From NCBI GenBank assembly GCA_033675265.1, contig JAUJYZ010000125.1, positions 124,001 to 188,000 on the forward strand: DNA of 64,000 nucleotides. Reading direction: 5' to 3'. Below, piece by piece: positions 46,946 to 61,900 of this stretch (within the stretch, counting starts at the first letter, position 1; every line of letters starts with the position of its first letter). Made by a program: the position numbers and the translations under genes. The DNA comes from Actinostola sp. cb2023. Taxonomy: Eukaryota > Cnidaria > Anthozoa > Actiniaria > Actinostolidae. Below the pieces are notes generated by a model. That model was not told where the DNA came from and ran no database searches. It saw nothing but the letters and a program-made list of their open reading frames with translations.

Positions 46946-49900
46946 GTATGTATGCTTGAAGTCGTTGACATTGAGAATTAAATTATGACAAATAAATTGA
47001 GATTAGTAATAATCATAGAGATGAATTCTGGCTAGCGGTTATCGCCCAGCGTTGCATGTGCATAACAACTGCACATGCGCAGGATAGCTTGTGTGCTTTG
47101 TCTTGTGGTCCGGCATTGCTCAGCTTGCTTGCGTTTTACATGGGGTTGTCTGTCATAAATGACTTGAGATATTGAAGAAGAGAAAAAAAATCAATATTTT
47201 TGAAATGAATCTTATAGCATCTGATGAAAATAAAAGTTGAAGATGAAAGAGAGACATTTCTTAATAGCCCTCAAGACTGTGACATGCATTGTATTACACC
47301 TGAAGTGCTGAACATGTACAAGTTTGAATAATAATTTAGTATTTCATTTTGATCAAATAATAAATTTGTAAATACAGTATTTCATTGTAAAGTGCATTTG
47401 GGCATTTGAAGGGTGACTTGTGATAAAAACCCAAATAATTTTTCTCCTTTGAAATTCAAAGAACATGATGGAGAATGTACAGATTTTGATCAGAGGTCAC
47501 TATATATAAACCTTATTACCGTATTCACCGGCGTATAAGCCGCACTCGCAGATAAGCCGCACCCCGAGTTTGGCAACGCAAATTTTGGAAAAAATGTTTT
47601 TTAGTCAGGCACTTCTGGAGGAAGCCTAAGTTATAAAATGGAAATTCTTTTTTTTTCCCTGTTGGCCACAAACGGGTCGAATAGTTTCCGAATGCCTATC
47701 GAACTAAATCCGAAAGTATGATTCGCTCAAATTAACAAACGTGTCAAATAGTTTCCGAGCGAATATCAAATTAAATCCGAAGTATTATTGCTGCACAGTC
47801 TCGTGCAGTTCACATCGTACAACGACCACAACCGAACTGCTTACGGTTACTTATCGGGATATGTTCGTATGCCGAACTCCGTATGGTTACTTATCGGGAT
47901 ATGTTCGTATTACATGTAAATTGGAACGATACAGAGAAGATTAGCAAGTCGTGAAGCGCTGGAAGAATGGTGATCTTTCCCACAAACTTTTGGCATTATC
48001 AGTTCTAAAATCTAAGGTTCATTAGCGTGCACGTGAGAATGTTATGTTTGAGACTCTTGATTGATACATGTTGAATCGTTAATCAACCCGCTCATCAATG
48101 AAAAACACTTTAGCAAACCGTTAGGTCTTGTAGTACAGTAAAACCATTAGCAAACCGTTAATCTGTCTGAAAAGGCGTTAGCACCTGTTAATTTGCCTGT
48201 TTAACGTCTAACCAATGGCCAATGCTTTTAGGAGTAGCTAATAGTAATATACACACGAATGATGTGCATACTCTTTTATACTTTTATGTTAATTTTATGT
48301 AAATTTCTGGTACCAATTTCCGATGTTCTCGCAGATAAGCAGTATCCCCAACTTTGGAATGCGATTTTCGGAAAAAAAGTGCAGCTTATGCGCCGTGAAT
48401 ATGGTATTTATTATTATTAAATGAAGGAGTACTACTATGAAAATCACAAGAGTGGTAAATTGGCGGCCAGAAATTCAAACCGGCGGCGAGACAATTTGTA
48501 TTACGTGATCACAAAATATTTGTCTCATGATCGAACTTTGAGTCAACGTTTCTTCTCTGTAATGATTGAGCAAGAGGTAAACAGGTAAAAAATGTGATGA
48601 AACAAGAAAGGATCTTGTTGTAAGACTTTTTTTTACCTGTTTACATCTCGCTCAATCATTTCAAAGAAGAAACGTTGACTCAAAGTTCGATCATGAGACA
48701 AATATTTTGTGATCACGTAATACAAATTGTCTCGCCGCCGTTTGAATTTCTACCACTCTTGTGATTTTCATAGTAAGCGTATATTTACATGTATGTTGAG
48801 TGGCTACATGTACGTGTACGTTTTCTTGTAGCTCTACAACTTGAGGAGGAGGAGTTGCCAAGGACGTCAAGTGGTCTAACAGTAACTGATCTTTTCCCTG
48901 AGTTCAAGCCTGGTAAAGTTTTGAGATTTTCCCGCTTATTTGGACCGGAAAGTCTTTACCACAACAATGGCGCAATGCAAAAAGACGAAGAAAAAAGAAA
49001 AAGAAACACGAAGATGATGGTACAATACTCAATCCTCCAAAATCACCCCCTCTCCCTAGAAAAGAAGATTGCCTTTCTGATGATGAGGTGGGTGCACTGT
49101 ACACAAACTGTGTAAATCTGGCACCATGTCTAACTTTGTCTCTAAGGCCCAGGCTTTCATCGTGCCATGATAATTAATGTATTTTGGAAACATCTCGTCG
49201 CCAATTTTCATTATGTAATCTACCATTCAACCAGGGCTATCCACTGACTGTTCTAGGTAGCTACATGCTAAGAACAAGAACAACCTAATTTATAAGTGGG
49301 CTTCTCAGCTCAAAGGGCCACCAACTACATTGTACATGAAATACAGTGATGTGTGATAGTTGATTTTACTTTCAAACAAACATAAATATAGTTCAAAGGT
49401 ACAATGTGACTTCACTGTCTGCAAGGTGACCAAGGTGACATGCAACTCACATGTATGTTGACAATGTACAATTCTGTGCTTGATTTTGTACGTAGGATAA
49501 ACTGATGGCACCCTGGGAACCTAAAGTAGACGATTCTGCAGATGCTTCAGAAAATGCTAGAGATAACTTAGCTGAGTCAGAGATTCAGAGGAAGATTTTG
49601 GCATGGAGACATGGTCCAGCCGCTCTTTGGTACGAAATGCTGGGAGTAAACGAAGATGGTAGCAACATGGATTATGGATTCAAGCTCAAAGAGGTTTGAC
49701 AATATTAAAATTTATTATATTGTTTTCTTCATTGAAAAGTTAGCCTCCTAAAGCAGATGCATGTCCAGGCTTCCGTTTTACTCCGCTGGCCACTAAGCGT
49801 CTGCTCAAATGAACCAGACTAGTGGCCGGCAGAGTAAAACGGAAGCCTGTACACACGTCTGCTTTAGGAGGCTATTGAAAAGTCTGCTATAGTTATCTTT

Positions 49901-52900
49901 TTGGAATATTGTTATGTACTTAATATGATGATTATGATAAAAGTGATAGTTAGTAACTATGGTGATGATGACAATGATGACATTGTTGACACGATTGATG
50001 GCAGTAACAATGACTATTGACCCATTGAATATATGCACAAGGTCTCTTGTATGGGTTATAACAAACGATTGGTTTAAAAAGCCCATTGTTTCATTGCTTC
50101 GTTGATAGTGATTCGTGCATGATTTATGGAATTATGCAAAGCGTAGATATACAGTAGAACCTAAGAGTACTGACAATGGTAATGATGATGGTGATGGTAG
50201 TACTAGTGTTGATGATGATGCATTAATTAACACTGTAAGTACATGTACTTCTACCAGTTGATGAAGAGAATCAGTTGAGTGAGTATCATAAACATTTTTT
50301 TAGGATTCCGAAGAAGACAGTCTTGGCAGTCAATCACCCAGCTACGTTTCAGAGGACTGTTTTCATATGATTTCCCAAGTCAACTGGGAGGATGACGTTA
50401 TCTGGTCACCAGAAGAGGTTAAACCAAACCTCCAGGCAATGGCACGTGCAGGTTGGATTCCAACTGGGTTAACAAGAACTGCTCATGCCTATGCAATTCA
50501 ACAACAAACACTATTCCATCAACTAGGTACAGTATGTACATGTATAGCATTTTCTTTAAGTATACATACCATTTCCGGTTGTATATTATATTAAGAATTT
50601 TGCTCAGTCAAGTTGCATGTTTTCATTGGGGTACTTTAATACTATCTACAGCACTGAAGAGCAGTGTTTGCCCCTAATTTGAAGCATCATTGTCTGTAGG
50701 CAAAAATGGCATTGCATGTTAACCCATTGCATTCGACACGGCCGAAACCGGCCGTAAACATCGATACTGAGTTGCCTGTCTAAAATTTCGTAACATCGAT
50801 CTCATGGCCAGTTATTTTGACAACTTAACTCTTCATATTTTAACCTGTAGTAAACTGACTTACAGGTCCGATTTCTTGGCATTAGTTAATTTGTTTTCCA
50901 TAAAAATCAAAAATGCGTGTTTTTGACGCAATTTTACACCTCGAAAATGAACGACATTTGACTTGGATTTTCTTCCAAAATACATCCTTGCGAAACAAAA
51001 TTCCACTTTCTTGCAAACTTCCATCTCTCTTCTTGATGAATTCTGGGGCTTCTGTGGTGATAATGGCTTTTAGGATCACTCTAACTATACAAAATTGACC
51101 GCTCCTAGTAGCTACGAGATGCTGTTAACAACAACCTTCACGACAAGATGGTCTTACGTCAGAACCTGAGCCCGTGGGCTTTCAGAACTATCAAGTTTTT
51201 CCATGGAAACCCCTTATATGGAATTTGAATTTCCTACGACGTGGATTACGGTCCAGAAAATCGCTAAAAAACTCAAAATAGCTCAGGCAGTCCGAATGGG
51301 TTAAATACACTTAGTGATCCAGGTACAACATCCATTTTCTGATCAATTTGCCCTCAATCAATAATTTATATCCTGTGTGTAAGAAAAAAAACTAAGTGTT
51401 CACGGTTCGAGTCATCCATACTGCAGATACTTTCTACAGCACTGTAGAGCAGAAAATTTGCCCCTAATTTGAAGCATCATTGTCTGTAGGCAAAAATGGC
51501 ATTGCATGTTGCAATTAGTTTTCGATATACTGTACGGTAACTGGGCAGTGTTCAGAGTAGCCTGTCAAATGGCACAGTTTTGACGTTGCCCTACATGTAC
51601 ATTGTACTTTACACAAGCCTCTGGCTTGGAAATTGCAACCTCACCCCACGTTTCTGACTTTAATAAATCATGATTGATTGGTGAAGCCAGATTCTTGTAC
51701 CTGTACTTTTGTAATTCCGCTCTTGTACCTGTACAGGGGTCAGATGAATGAAAGCTTTGCAGTGATACTCTAACAAAACTCTACTGTACCTCTGGCCAGC
51801 TGTTAACAAGAACGTTCCTGTAAATGGTCTTATCTTCCTGAGTCTTTTTTTTATAAATCTCTGTTTTTCAACAAATTGTTTGTAGGTTTGAATCATCCGG
51901 CTGGAGACGTTTTTCAAGAACCGGTGAAGCCATCAAGCACAACCAAGGCAGTCCATCTGTAGTGGTACACAAAAACCAGGTACAACATCCATGAGCTCAT
52001 CAACTAAGCCCTCAAAGTGGTAATATTTTGTTTCAACGACGTTGAGGTTAATTTAGCAAATTGGGAAGACAAAATCATCTGGGATGCAGAGGTTGGTACA
52101 CGTGGTGCTGCAGAAAATATTAACCACTACACTACTGTACATGTTGTATAGAGTCGTTTTCGTATGAGTGGGATGCCGTAAACCTACGGCACAGAGTTAC
52201 GGTCACGGTACGGAATCGAAGACATTGTATTCAACCAATCACAGCACGCAAAATCATCGATCACCGTACCGTAACTACTTCCCACTCATACAAAAACGAC
52301 TCTGTCTGTGATAGCAACCTTAATTTTTTCATAATTTTTCATTTTCCCCTTACAGGCTATGCCATCTCTGCCATCTCCAACAGTGATGAAACTGGATCCT
52401 AATGATGAAAATATTATCCTTGGGATCCCTGAGGACTACGACCCAGCGGAGAAACGAAATGAGGCATCTAGTACTCCCAAGAAGGTACTCCCAACCCCAA
52501 GCTCAGTTATTGGTGATGAATTTAAGTCAGTACACAGCATACAATGTATATGTGCAGCATATATCTAAGAATGCTGTCAATTTGTCTAGCTTGACTTGTT
52601 TCCCCACTGTACATGTGTACATTGTATATATGTATATCAGAGTTTCATATAAATGGGAACCCTAATGTACCATGACACTCAAATGGCTTCCTTTCTGAAC
52701 GAATCAAAAAACGTGCAGATGTACATCTGATCCAATCAAACTCTTTCAATACGGCACGGCATGGTGCTGTAACTTTCTCACTCATGTGAAAACACCTCTA
52801 ACTGTTACAACTCCAGTGCATCATGATCAGTTGTCATCAACAAGATGCACAAAAAGTGCTGCATGTAGGTGTTTTTTTTGTAGTTGCATGTACTGTAGTT

Positions 52901-55900
52901 GATCTTCGATACATATTCTATGTATTTTCTAAATTATTGCTGTGCTTTCTTTGAACTGAAGGAAGCCAGAAAATCAAAACTGCTGCTTGGGAAGAACAAC
53001 AATAAAAATGACGATGACGAACTGGTAAGATTCAGTGCTCATTAATGTTTGAATATCGATCTTTGATAATGAATGCTGTTTTCTTGTATGAGAATTTTAC
53101 TTTCAGTCTTTGATCTATAAATTTGTATGCTTAGGATGAAGCTAAGGACCGAAGCAAGGATAAGTTCAACCTTTCTAATGATCAGTACTACAGTGCTAAA
53201 CACAGTAAGTTTTTTTCCTGAACTACATTTAATAGTCAGTCCAAGTATATCAATGACTAATATCACAAATTACCTTGACATCGTATTACAAATACTTTAC
53301 AAAGAACTGACTGATCTTTATTGCTATAGCAAATGTTGAAAGCTCTCTTGAAGCTTCTATGGGCTCCAACCTTGTTCAAGTAAGTTTGCAGTCTTATTTT
53401 GTACATCAAGAAGCTGTTAAACGGCAGTTAAATGGGCGACAGTTAGCCGTTTAATGGCCGTCAAACAATAGACCGTTGCTCGTTACATGGCGACTGTCGG
53501 TCGACTTGTTGGCCGACAGTCACCCGACATCCTCTCTTGGTATGTGATTCTCTACTATCACCCATCTACATGTAGAAACAAAGCCTATTGTATCCATTCT
53601 GTATTTTATAAGAGCCGTAAAAGACTTAACATGTATCTTGTATATTTTACAGCATTCTCTGCCTGCCATAGAGTTACAGCGACCATACTTCCCAACCTAC
53701 ATGTCAATGCAAGATCTCAGACACTTCCACAAGCCACAACTTAAGAAACCTCACAGTGGACCACTTGCTAAGCCAGGCAGACACTCAGTTCTTGGTCTCT
53801 CAAAGCAAATCAAGAAAAAAGCCAGGGTCAGTTCAGAAAGGAAAGAGCATAGTCAGACCATTGTCCAAACCAACAGTTACCTGATAATGTCAGTCAGTCA
53901 ATGTTGGTTCAATGGACAATGGTTTTGGCCCCTTTGATTCCAACTTTGATTCATACATTGTACAGACTTCTTTGCCAGCTCTTCTAGATCTTTGTCCTTC
54001 CTCTCTTTTTTCCCCCTTGATATGTAGTGAAATTCTCGAGAACAATGATGACTAATGCATAACTAGTACAGTAAAAGTTACTAGGACTTGCATTTAATCA
54101 TTTTAAAACAAGATATACTTATTGCTTTGTTTCTTATTTTTAAGTTAAATAAAATGTCATTTTAAACTCTTGTGATTGTAATTACTGCGTGGTTATTCTG
54201 AGCATGTTGTTAAAGGAACGAGAGAAAGAACGTCTTGCTTCTGGTGGTGGTGAGATGTTCTTCATGAGAACACCATCTGACTTGACTGGAATGGATGGAG
54301 ATTTGGTCTTGTTTGAATACTGTGAGGAACATCCAGCATTGATCATGGCTGTTGGTATGAACACTAGGATAAGGAATTACTACAAGAGGGTGAGTACATA
54401 ATTGGGATGCAAAATGACATCCATTCATTCCATTCATTCATTCATTCCATATCATAATCAAAACTATAGTTTAACCGTAGGAGAGCCGCAAGTTTATTAG
54501 TTTATGACTCTTACATTTTGTACATGTTTTACCCTCAGTAAATATGACCCTATTTACGAAAACCGGGCTTAGCGAAATTAGCATTGAAGTGCATTCTGAA
54601 TACATTGTAATGCATTGTAAATGTTTCCCAACGATCTGATAAAACGTTGAAATGAAATGGGGGCTGTTCCTCAATGCATTGCCAACGTTCACCAACGATG
54701 TATTAGAACACTTGTCAACCTGAGTTTGTTTGTTCATTTATCAATGATTGATTGATTGGTGCATTCATTTGTTTGTACACTCATTTCTTCCCTCCATTTT
54801 CTCATTCATTTATTCATTTGGTTTGATCAAAGCACCAAATTCTCATTTTTTACTGCTATAGTTCTTCACTTCTCTTGTCTATTAAAGTTGAGTCAGCTTA
54901 CATGACTAATGGATTGATATTGTCACTAACAGATACCTGGTAAAGATGAGAGCCTACCAAGCTACACGTATGGAGAACCAGTACCAGTTTATCAAATGTC
55001 TCCATTTCTAGGTCACATTAAACCTGGAGAGTCTTTACAGGTACTGATACTAACAACTTAGCAAAGACGGCCACAGATGTTGCTACTGTAATCCTACTTT
55101 GTCTGTCTGTCTGTTGTAGGCTCTAGAGAACAACTTGTTTCGTGTACCCCTCTATGAACACCAGACACCTTCTACTGATTTCTTGATTATAAGAACGGCA
55201 ACAGGGTAATGTGTACATGTACATACATGTATAGTGTAACATAGATAATATTATTATTATTATTATTGTACTTGAAGAGCTCCCTGCAAGAACAACGTAA
55301 GTGATCTCTGATCAAAATCTAAATTCTCCTCGAGATTCTTTGAATTTCAAAGGAGAATTTGGGTTTTGATCACAAGTCACTTACCAGTACTCCATTCTTT
55401 AACAATGTAAGTATTGACTTTCTTTTAGGTTCTATGTTCGTGAAGTCAAGTCTGTCTTTGCAGTTGGACAGCAGTGTCCCAAGTTTGAAGTTCCAGGCCC
55501 AAACTCCAAGAAAGCAAATATCCATGCTAGAGATTTCCTCCAGGTAGAGATCGAGTTGTCTTTGATCACTGTTACACGTACAGTGTGGATGCCCAAAATG
55601 TAGTCTTATAAATGTGGGAAACTAGCATGAAACACAATAATTATTGACAAATGGCACTTCTTCACAGGCAACAAGCCTACCTTAGTGCATCTCTCCTCCA
55701 GTTTTAAATACCCTTTGCTTATTGATTGTTGTAGCAGATTAGAGTGTTTTTTTCTTCTTGTAGGTGTTCATTTATAGATTATTCTGGAAAAGTCCAGATG
55801 ATCCTCGACGTATTAAGATGGATGACATCAAGAGAGCTTTTCCAGCCCACTCAGAGAGTAGTATCCGTAAAAGGCTAAAACTGTGTGCAGACTTCAAGAG

Positions 55901-58900
55901 AACAGGTAAAGCTGTGGAAATCATACTAATGCACAGTGGAGCCTTCCCTCTATGTACAGTGTAAATATGAGAACCTCCATATTTAATAGGAATCTCTCTC
56001 AAATATTGAAAACCTCTGTACAACAGACACTTCTAATCAACAACATGGACTTTTCTTTGTTGATTCAGTACATCAACATTGATTGAAGAGGTTCAAAATG
56101 GACATGCATGTACATTACTGATCAGATATACCCTCAAATGTGCATTTAACAAAACAAACATCTTGAACCAGTACACAAAACTATAAAATTACAGTGTACA
56201 CGGATGCATACTGTACCACATAAAATCACAGTATTTAGTGAGTTCATCAAAAGCCTTTTTGGGTACATCTAATTGCAGGTGATTGCTGTAACTGGTGGGT
56301 CTTAAAAAGCGACTTTCGATTACCAAGCGAGGAAGAGATGAGAGCGATGGTGTCACCTGAACAAGCATGTTCCTACTACAGCATGCAAGCTTCAGAACAG
56401 AGACTCAAAGTAAGACATTCTCATTCGCTAAAACCAATATATTATTATTAATGTAGATATACCTGTACATGTAGATCTATTTTGTAAATTACTATGGCAC
56501 TGTCAGGTCACAGCACGATGTTGTCCATTCAAATCCCCCAAAACTACATGGATCACTGTCATGGCATGGAGCCATCGCAGCATGCCATACATGTGCATTT
56601 TTCACAGTAGTAAGAAGACTTCTGTACTACTCAATTCTCTGTAGACCTCATTTCTCTATTTGTCTGCTTGTCTAGGACGCAGGGTATGGCGAGAAGTCAC
56701 TCTTCTCTTGTGATGATGACAATGATGATAACGACCAAAAGATTGATGATGAGGTTAGTGACTGCATTGACAATGCATTTCCATTGCAATGATAGTCTTC
56801 TGAGGATTTCTACAAGAGGGAGTACAAAGATTTTTTGTGGCACTTTTGTCACACATCTGGGAAAGAGAAAGGGAGGGTTGATTTCCTTGTATTTAGGAGA
56901 CTACCAGTAAATCTACAGCTTACGTACAAATGTACCTGCCTGCTCACTCGCAGCAATGAGAATGGCTTGCACTATTTTGTTTGAAAGTTGAAAATTCGAG
57001 ATTTAGAGCCGCATATTGATTTTTACGAAATTCAGAATCCAAGACTCTTTCCTCGAACGCCAAAATTTTTGAGACTTGCTCAGATTTTGCAGAGGTCCCC
57101 GGTATGTTTCAGAGACCATTCTATAGCCCTTCCAATGGGTTGCAAGTGCTGGAACTACATAGGATGTAAGAGCTTCAATAACCTAGTCTTACAGTCCTAT
57201 CTTTTGTATGAGAGTGAATATTATTAATCATCCATTCAGTTAAATGAAATAAAAAATTTGAATCACTAATACTGGAACATTAAATTGCAACATGCTACAT
57301 TGCAACCGATACCATCGGTCGCCTATCTTTTCTTTGGATCAAAAAGATGCATTGATATATTGATGCTTTCTATATAATAATCAATTCATTATTCTAGATT
57401 CGTATGGCTCCATGGAACACAACAAGAGCCTTCATTTCTGCAATGAGAGGAAAGTGCCAGCTTGCTGTGACAGGAAGTGCTGACCCCACTGGTTGTGGTG
57501 AAGGCTTTTCATACATCAGAGTTCCCAACAAACCTATGGCTAACAAGGTTGGTGGACCGATATATCACACATCTCATAACAAGTGATTGTAGCAATACTG
57601 CTAATTGGAGGCGTGAGAGTTCTCATGACTCTCATGTACACACACTTCTTTAATACTACATTCTATACACACAACATTCATCTGACTAGTTCACCAAGAA
57701 AAACTCTCAAAACCAACTGACAAATATTACTCATACATAATTATTATTATTATAGCACCTGGTCCAGGAATCGAACCAGGCACCATAGCAGTGAGTGGCA
57801 AGTGCTCTCACTAGATACTGTCGGTAGAAGACAGACAGATAGGTAGACTGACTGACTGACAGACAGACAAACTCAGTGCTCTCAATAGATACATGTAGAT
57901 AGATGCATATGTACAGAGGACACTGTTGACTACATGTACAAAATATACGCTTTGGAAGTACATTGTAGTGCTGACATCAACTTGATGTCTGTATATCTTT
58001 CATAGGACGATTCTGCAGCTGCTGCTGCTCAGATTCGCAAGCAGAAGACCGTGACAGGGACTGATGCTGATTTAAGAAGGCTCTCATTGAAGCAGGCTAG
58101 ACAAGTCCTTAGAGACTTTGGAGTGTCAGATGAAGAGGTACACAGACTTTGTTTGTTTATGTATGTCTAATACTCCAGACATCCTTGGAACTAACGTTTT
58201 AATGTCTGGCTTAGCGAGGTGTCTGTCTGCCACTGTGCATAGTGGCCAAAGCATCGCTCTCGGAAGATGTTGTGTTTTCAGAGGGGTCCATCATGAGAGT
58301 TGCTGTTTGTACATGTAGTTTTCAATGTTGTTGTTTACCACTGTTTCTACTGATGTTGTAACAGATCAAGAAGCTCTCTCGATGGGAGGTGATTGATGTT
58401 GTCAGAACTATGTCAACAGAAGCAGCCAAGTCTGGAGAGGAAGGTAAAAAAACTTACAAAGAAACTTTATTTTGAAGAAGACGGTAATGGTTGACATCAA
58501 TGACGATTATGTAAATGCTTGGGAAGAATATAATAATGTTGAAGGGCAGGGCCGTACACAGCACAGGGGCAAGGGCAGCTGTCCCCCTAGCAAAGCGAAA
58601 AAATACAAATGAAATAATAAGAGAACCTTGCAAAAAATGTCTACCGAATATATTTTGCTAAAAAAAAAGTACTGCCTCCCCCCTCCCCATGGAATTTGGG
58701 TAATGTATGGATAAGGTAACATTACATTCTATAAGAAAAATGTCACTATAATATTATACAATGTACTTTTAAACAGGCATGAGCAAGTTCGCCAGGGGTT
58801 CAAGATTCACTATTGCCGAACATCAGGAAAGATACAAAGAAGAATGTCAACGAATCTTCGATCTCCAAAACAGGTATTTAAAGCCTCAAATCTTTACTGC

Positions 58901-61900
58901 ATTCATTCCTATACTCACTTCTAAAACTTAAAAAATGTTTTTACAGAGTTTTGTCATCAAAAGAGGAGCTGTCAACTGATGAAGGTAGCAGTAGTGATGA
59001 AGAAAGCGACATGGATGAGTTGGGCAAGAATCTGGAAAGTATGCTTGCCAACAAGAAAACAGCAGTACAGGTACTTAGTAATGTTTGTTATGTATGGAGC
59101 AGAGCCATTGCCTGGACCTAGAGTCCTTTCTCTGCCCTGTAAAAACTGTACCCATGTCTTACAGCATTTGATATCATTGGGCCACAACCTGTGATGTCCA
59201 TGTTGACATCTGTACATCCTCGGAAACCCAGGGGCTGTTCTCCCCTCCCCCTCCTCCCCCCTTCCCCTTCCTTTCCTCTCCCCCTCCTCCTACAGCCCCT
59301 GGGTTTCAGAGGATGTACATTGTACATAATGTTCACATTTTCTGTCTCTGAGGTTTTTCGTAGTTGAATTCATGAATATGGTAGAGATACTTAGACACTT
59401 TAGAATTCTTGCATAACATTCAATTTGTCTGAATATCAATTTCTTGTAGTTGTCGCACGAAGAGGAGGAAGCAGAACGTAGAGAACTCCAAAAACTCTTG
59501 AGTGAGGACAAGCCAAATTTCAAGGAAAATGTAAGTTTAGTGGATACGTTGACTGTTCTTAGTAAGTTTATGTAATCAGATTTAATGTTGAATTCTATTG
59601 TTTTGTTTCAGAATGGAAAATCAGCCTCATGTAAGCAAAACAATATCGTGCTATTCTCTGTTAGAATATGGTAGAGAGCACTAAGAAACGTGTTCAGTCA
59701 ACAGCGTCTTCTTTAATCTCCGATTACTAATCATATACAATGAGTATTATACCAATTAAGTGTCACGTGGTAATGATGTGTCAATCATACTATTCATAAG
59801 CAATATATTACAACAATGGTCTGTTATTTCCTCCTCGTAGTAGTCATCAATTGTACCCATGTACATTATACAACTACGAAAATTAATATGTATTTATTTA
59901 TTTTTGAGACTCAATCTTATAGCCCAGCGCATGTGTCCTACTAATTAATCGGGAAGACTGTAGGGCAGACCACACACACACCAGGAACTCCATACCTACT
60001 CTTTTTTATATTTCTTTTAGGGGAGAAATCAAAAGATGGTTCCAAGAAATCTTTGGATATAGATGATGATGCGACATCGATTATGAGTTATGAATCATCA
60101 AATGTAAGCTAAGGAATGCAACAGAAAGCATACAACCATGACTTGTATTTTGCAATCAGACTCAAGACCTCAAAGAAGTCACAATACAATACTTTATTTA
60201 AGCACGTAACACTTAAGAGCTTACAGAAACTCGTTAAAACACTTACGTGTGCAATAAACTATATACAATATAAAACTATATCTTTGATGTTTCTGATTGA
60301 CGGAAGCTAGTCTATTGCAGTCAACTTACAGTCGCAACTCTCATATCAAGTGGTCGCGTAGTATTTCTTAGTATATATATTTTTTCATATTGGGAATTCA
60401 TCAGGGGTCGGGTATACTGGGTAACCTTCTTATTGGGTGGGACGTGGTGTAATGTATTTTAAAGGGGACTTCGTGTCCTATTGTACAACACCTGCCTTAT
60501 GGGCGAATCTTGAAAAAAAAAAAAAAAAGAAAAAGTGAATTCTGTAATGATATTTTCTTCTAGGTTGGTCGTAAGCTAGTTATACAGCGTATTTTCAAGA
60601 GTCACGAAGGGAAGGAGTTTGTTAGAAGAGAGGTAGTGAAAAACCAGGCAGTGATAGATGCATACTTGAGAATTGTAAATAAAGATAAAAATATCAGGTA
60701 AGAATTTCACTTTCATTGTAACGAACATTGTTGCAGCAAAATCCTTTCAGACTTAACAGTCTAATAAGAATTTTTTTTAAACTTATAAATTGTACTTAAA
60801 ATGTCATGTCCAAACATTTTCGATCAATAGGTCATCTTCAGGGTGAATGCTCATCTACTCTGTCAGTGTTTTTAAGTCACTCCAATTCCCCTTGGGAAAA
60901 GGACCAGTTCAGATCAAAATATTGTACTTGTCTATTCAAAATAGGTTTGTACGCGGCGATGTAGAAAGCTTCATTTATTTTTCTTTTCTTCCAAGAGGTG
61001 TTTAGTCCTAGAATGTCCCATGAGAATTCGTGGCTTGGGTTGTGTTTGATGTGCCTCGCTGGTTCCGATTCTCTCTTTATGACATTATGTTCTATGATTC
61101 ATGTTGTAAGGTTGCGGGCTGTTTCACCAATGTAAGTTGTTTCACAGCTTTGGACATGACATTTTAAGTACAATTTACATTTACCTTACAAGTTTAAAAA
61201 TAATTAGTTGGGCGATTTATGACAAATAATAATAAATTATTATTATTATTCCCTACTTTGTGATTAAGGGCCCAGTTTGCAAGCGTTGACGAAGTACATA
61301 AAGAAGAAATCAGACGTGAAAAACGAAGGTAGATAAAACAACTAGAGATGATGTTTCAAATTCAGCAGCATTGATAATAGTATGTGGAAATATTTATCCA
61401 ACATTTAGGATCCAGGAGCAGCTAAGAAGAATCCGCAGAAACCAAGAAAAGGAGAAACTTCAACCAGCGAAGAAAAAGAAGGAAAAACCACTAAGTAGTG
61501 CCAGTATTAAGGTAAGCATAACATACATACATAATGGAGAACGTATGTGCAGAAGTTTGTTTTAACTTCAACACCAGGGGTTGGGTATACTGGGTAATCT
61601 TCTTATTGGGTGGGACGTGGTGTACAGCTGTATTGATAAGGGGACTTTGTGTCCTATTATACAACACTGCCCTATGAGCGAATCTTGAAAATAAAAAGAA
61701 ATACAAAATAAAATAAAAGCATGGTACTTTTGGTCTCGATTTGCCTTAGTTTATGGCCGTCACAACCATGAAATTAGGATTTAAACCTCTGTGTTGCTTT
61801 ACAGCTCAAATGTGGTGCATGCGGTGCCATCGGCCACATGCGAACAAACAAGAACTGCCCTTTATACCAAGATACCAACCCGTCATCAGTTTCTGTTGCC

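Noticed and set aside
57751..57819. Functional tRNA gene
   Set aside because: A B-box and T-arm are visible but no complete cloverleaf or A-box.
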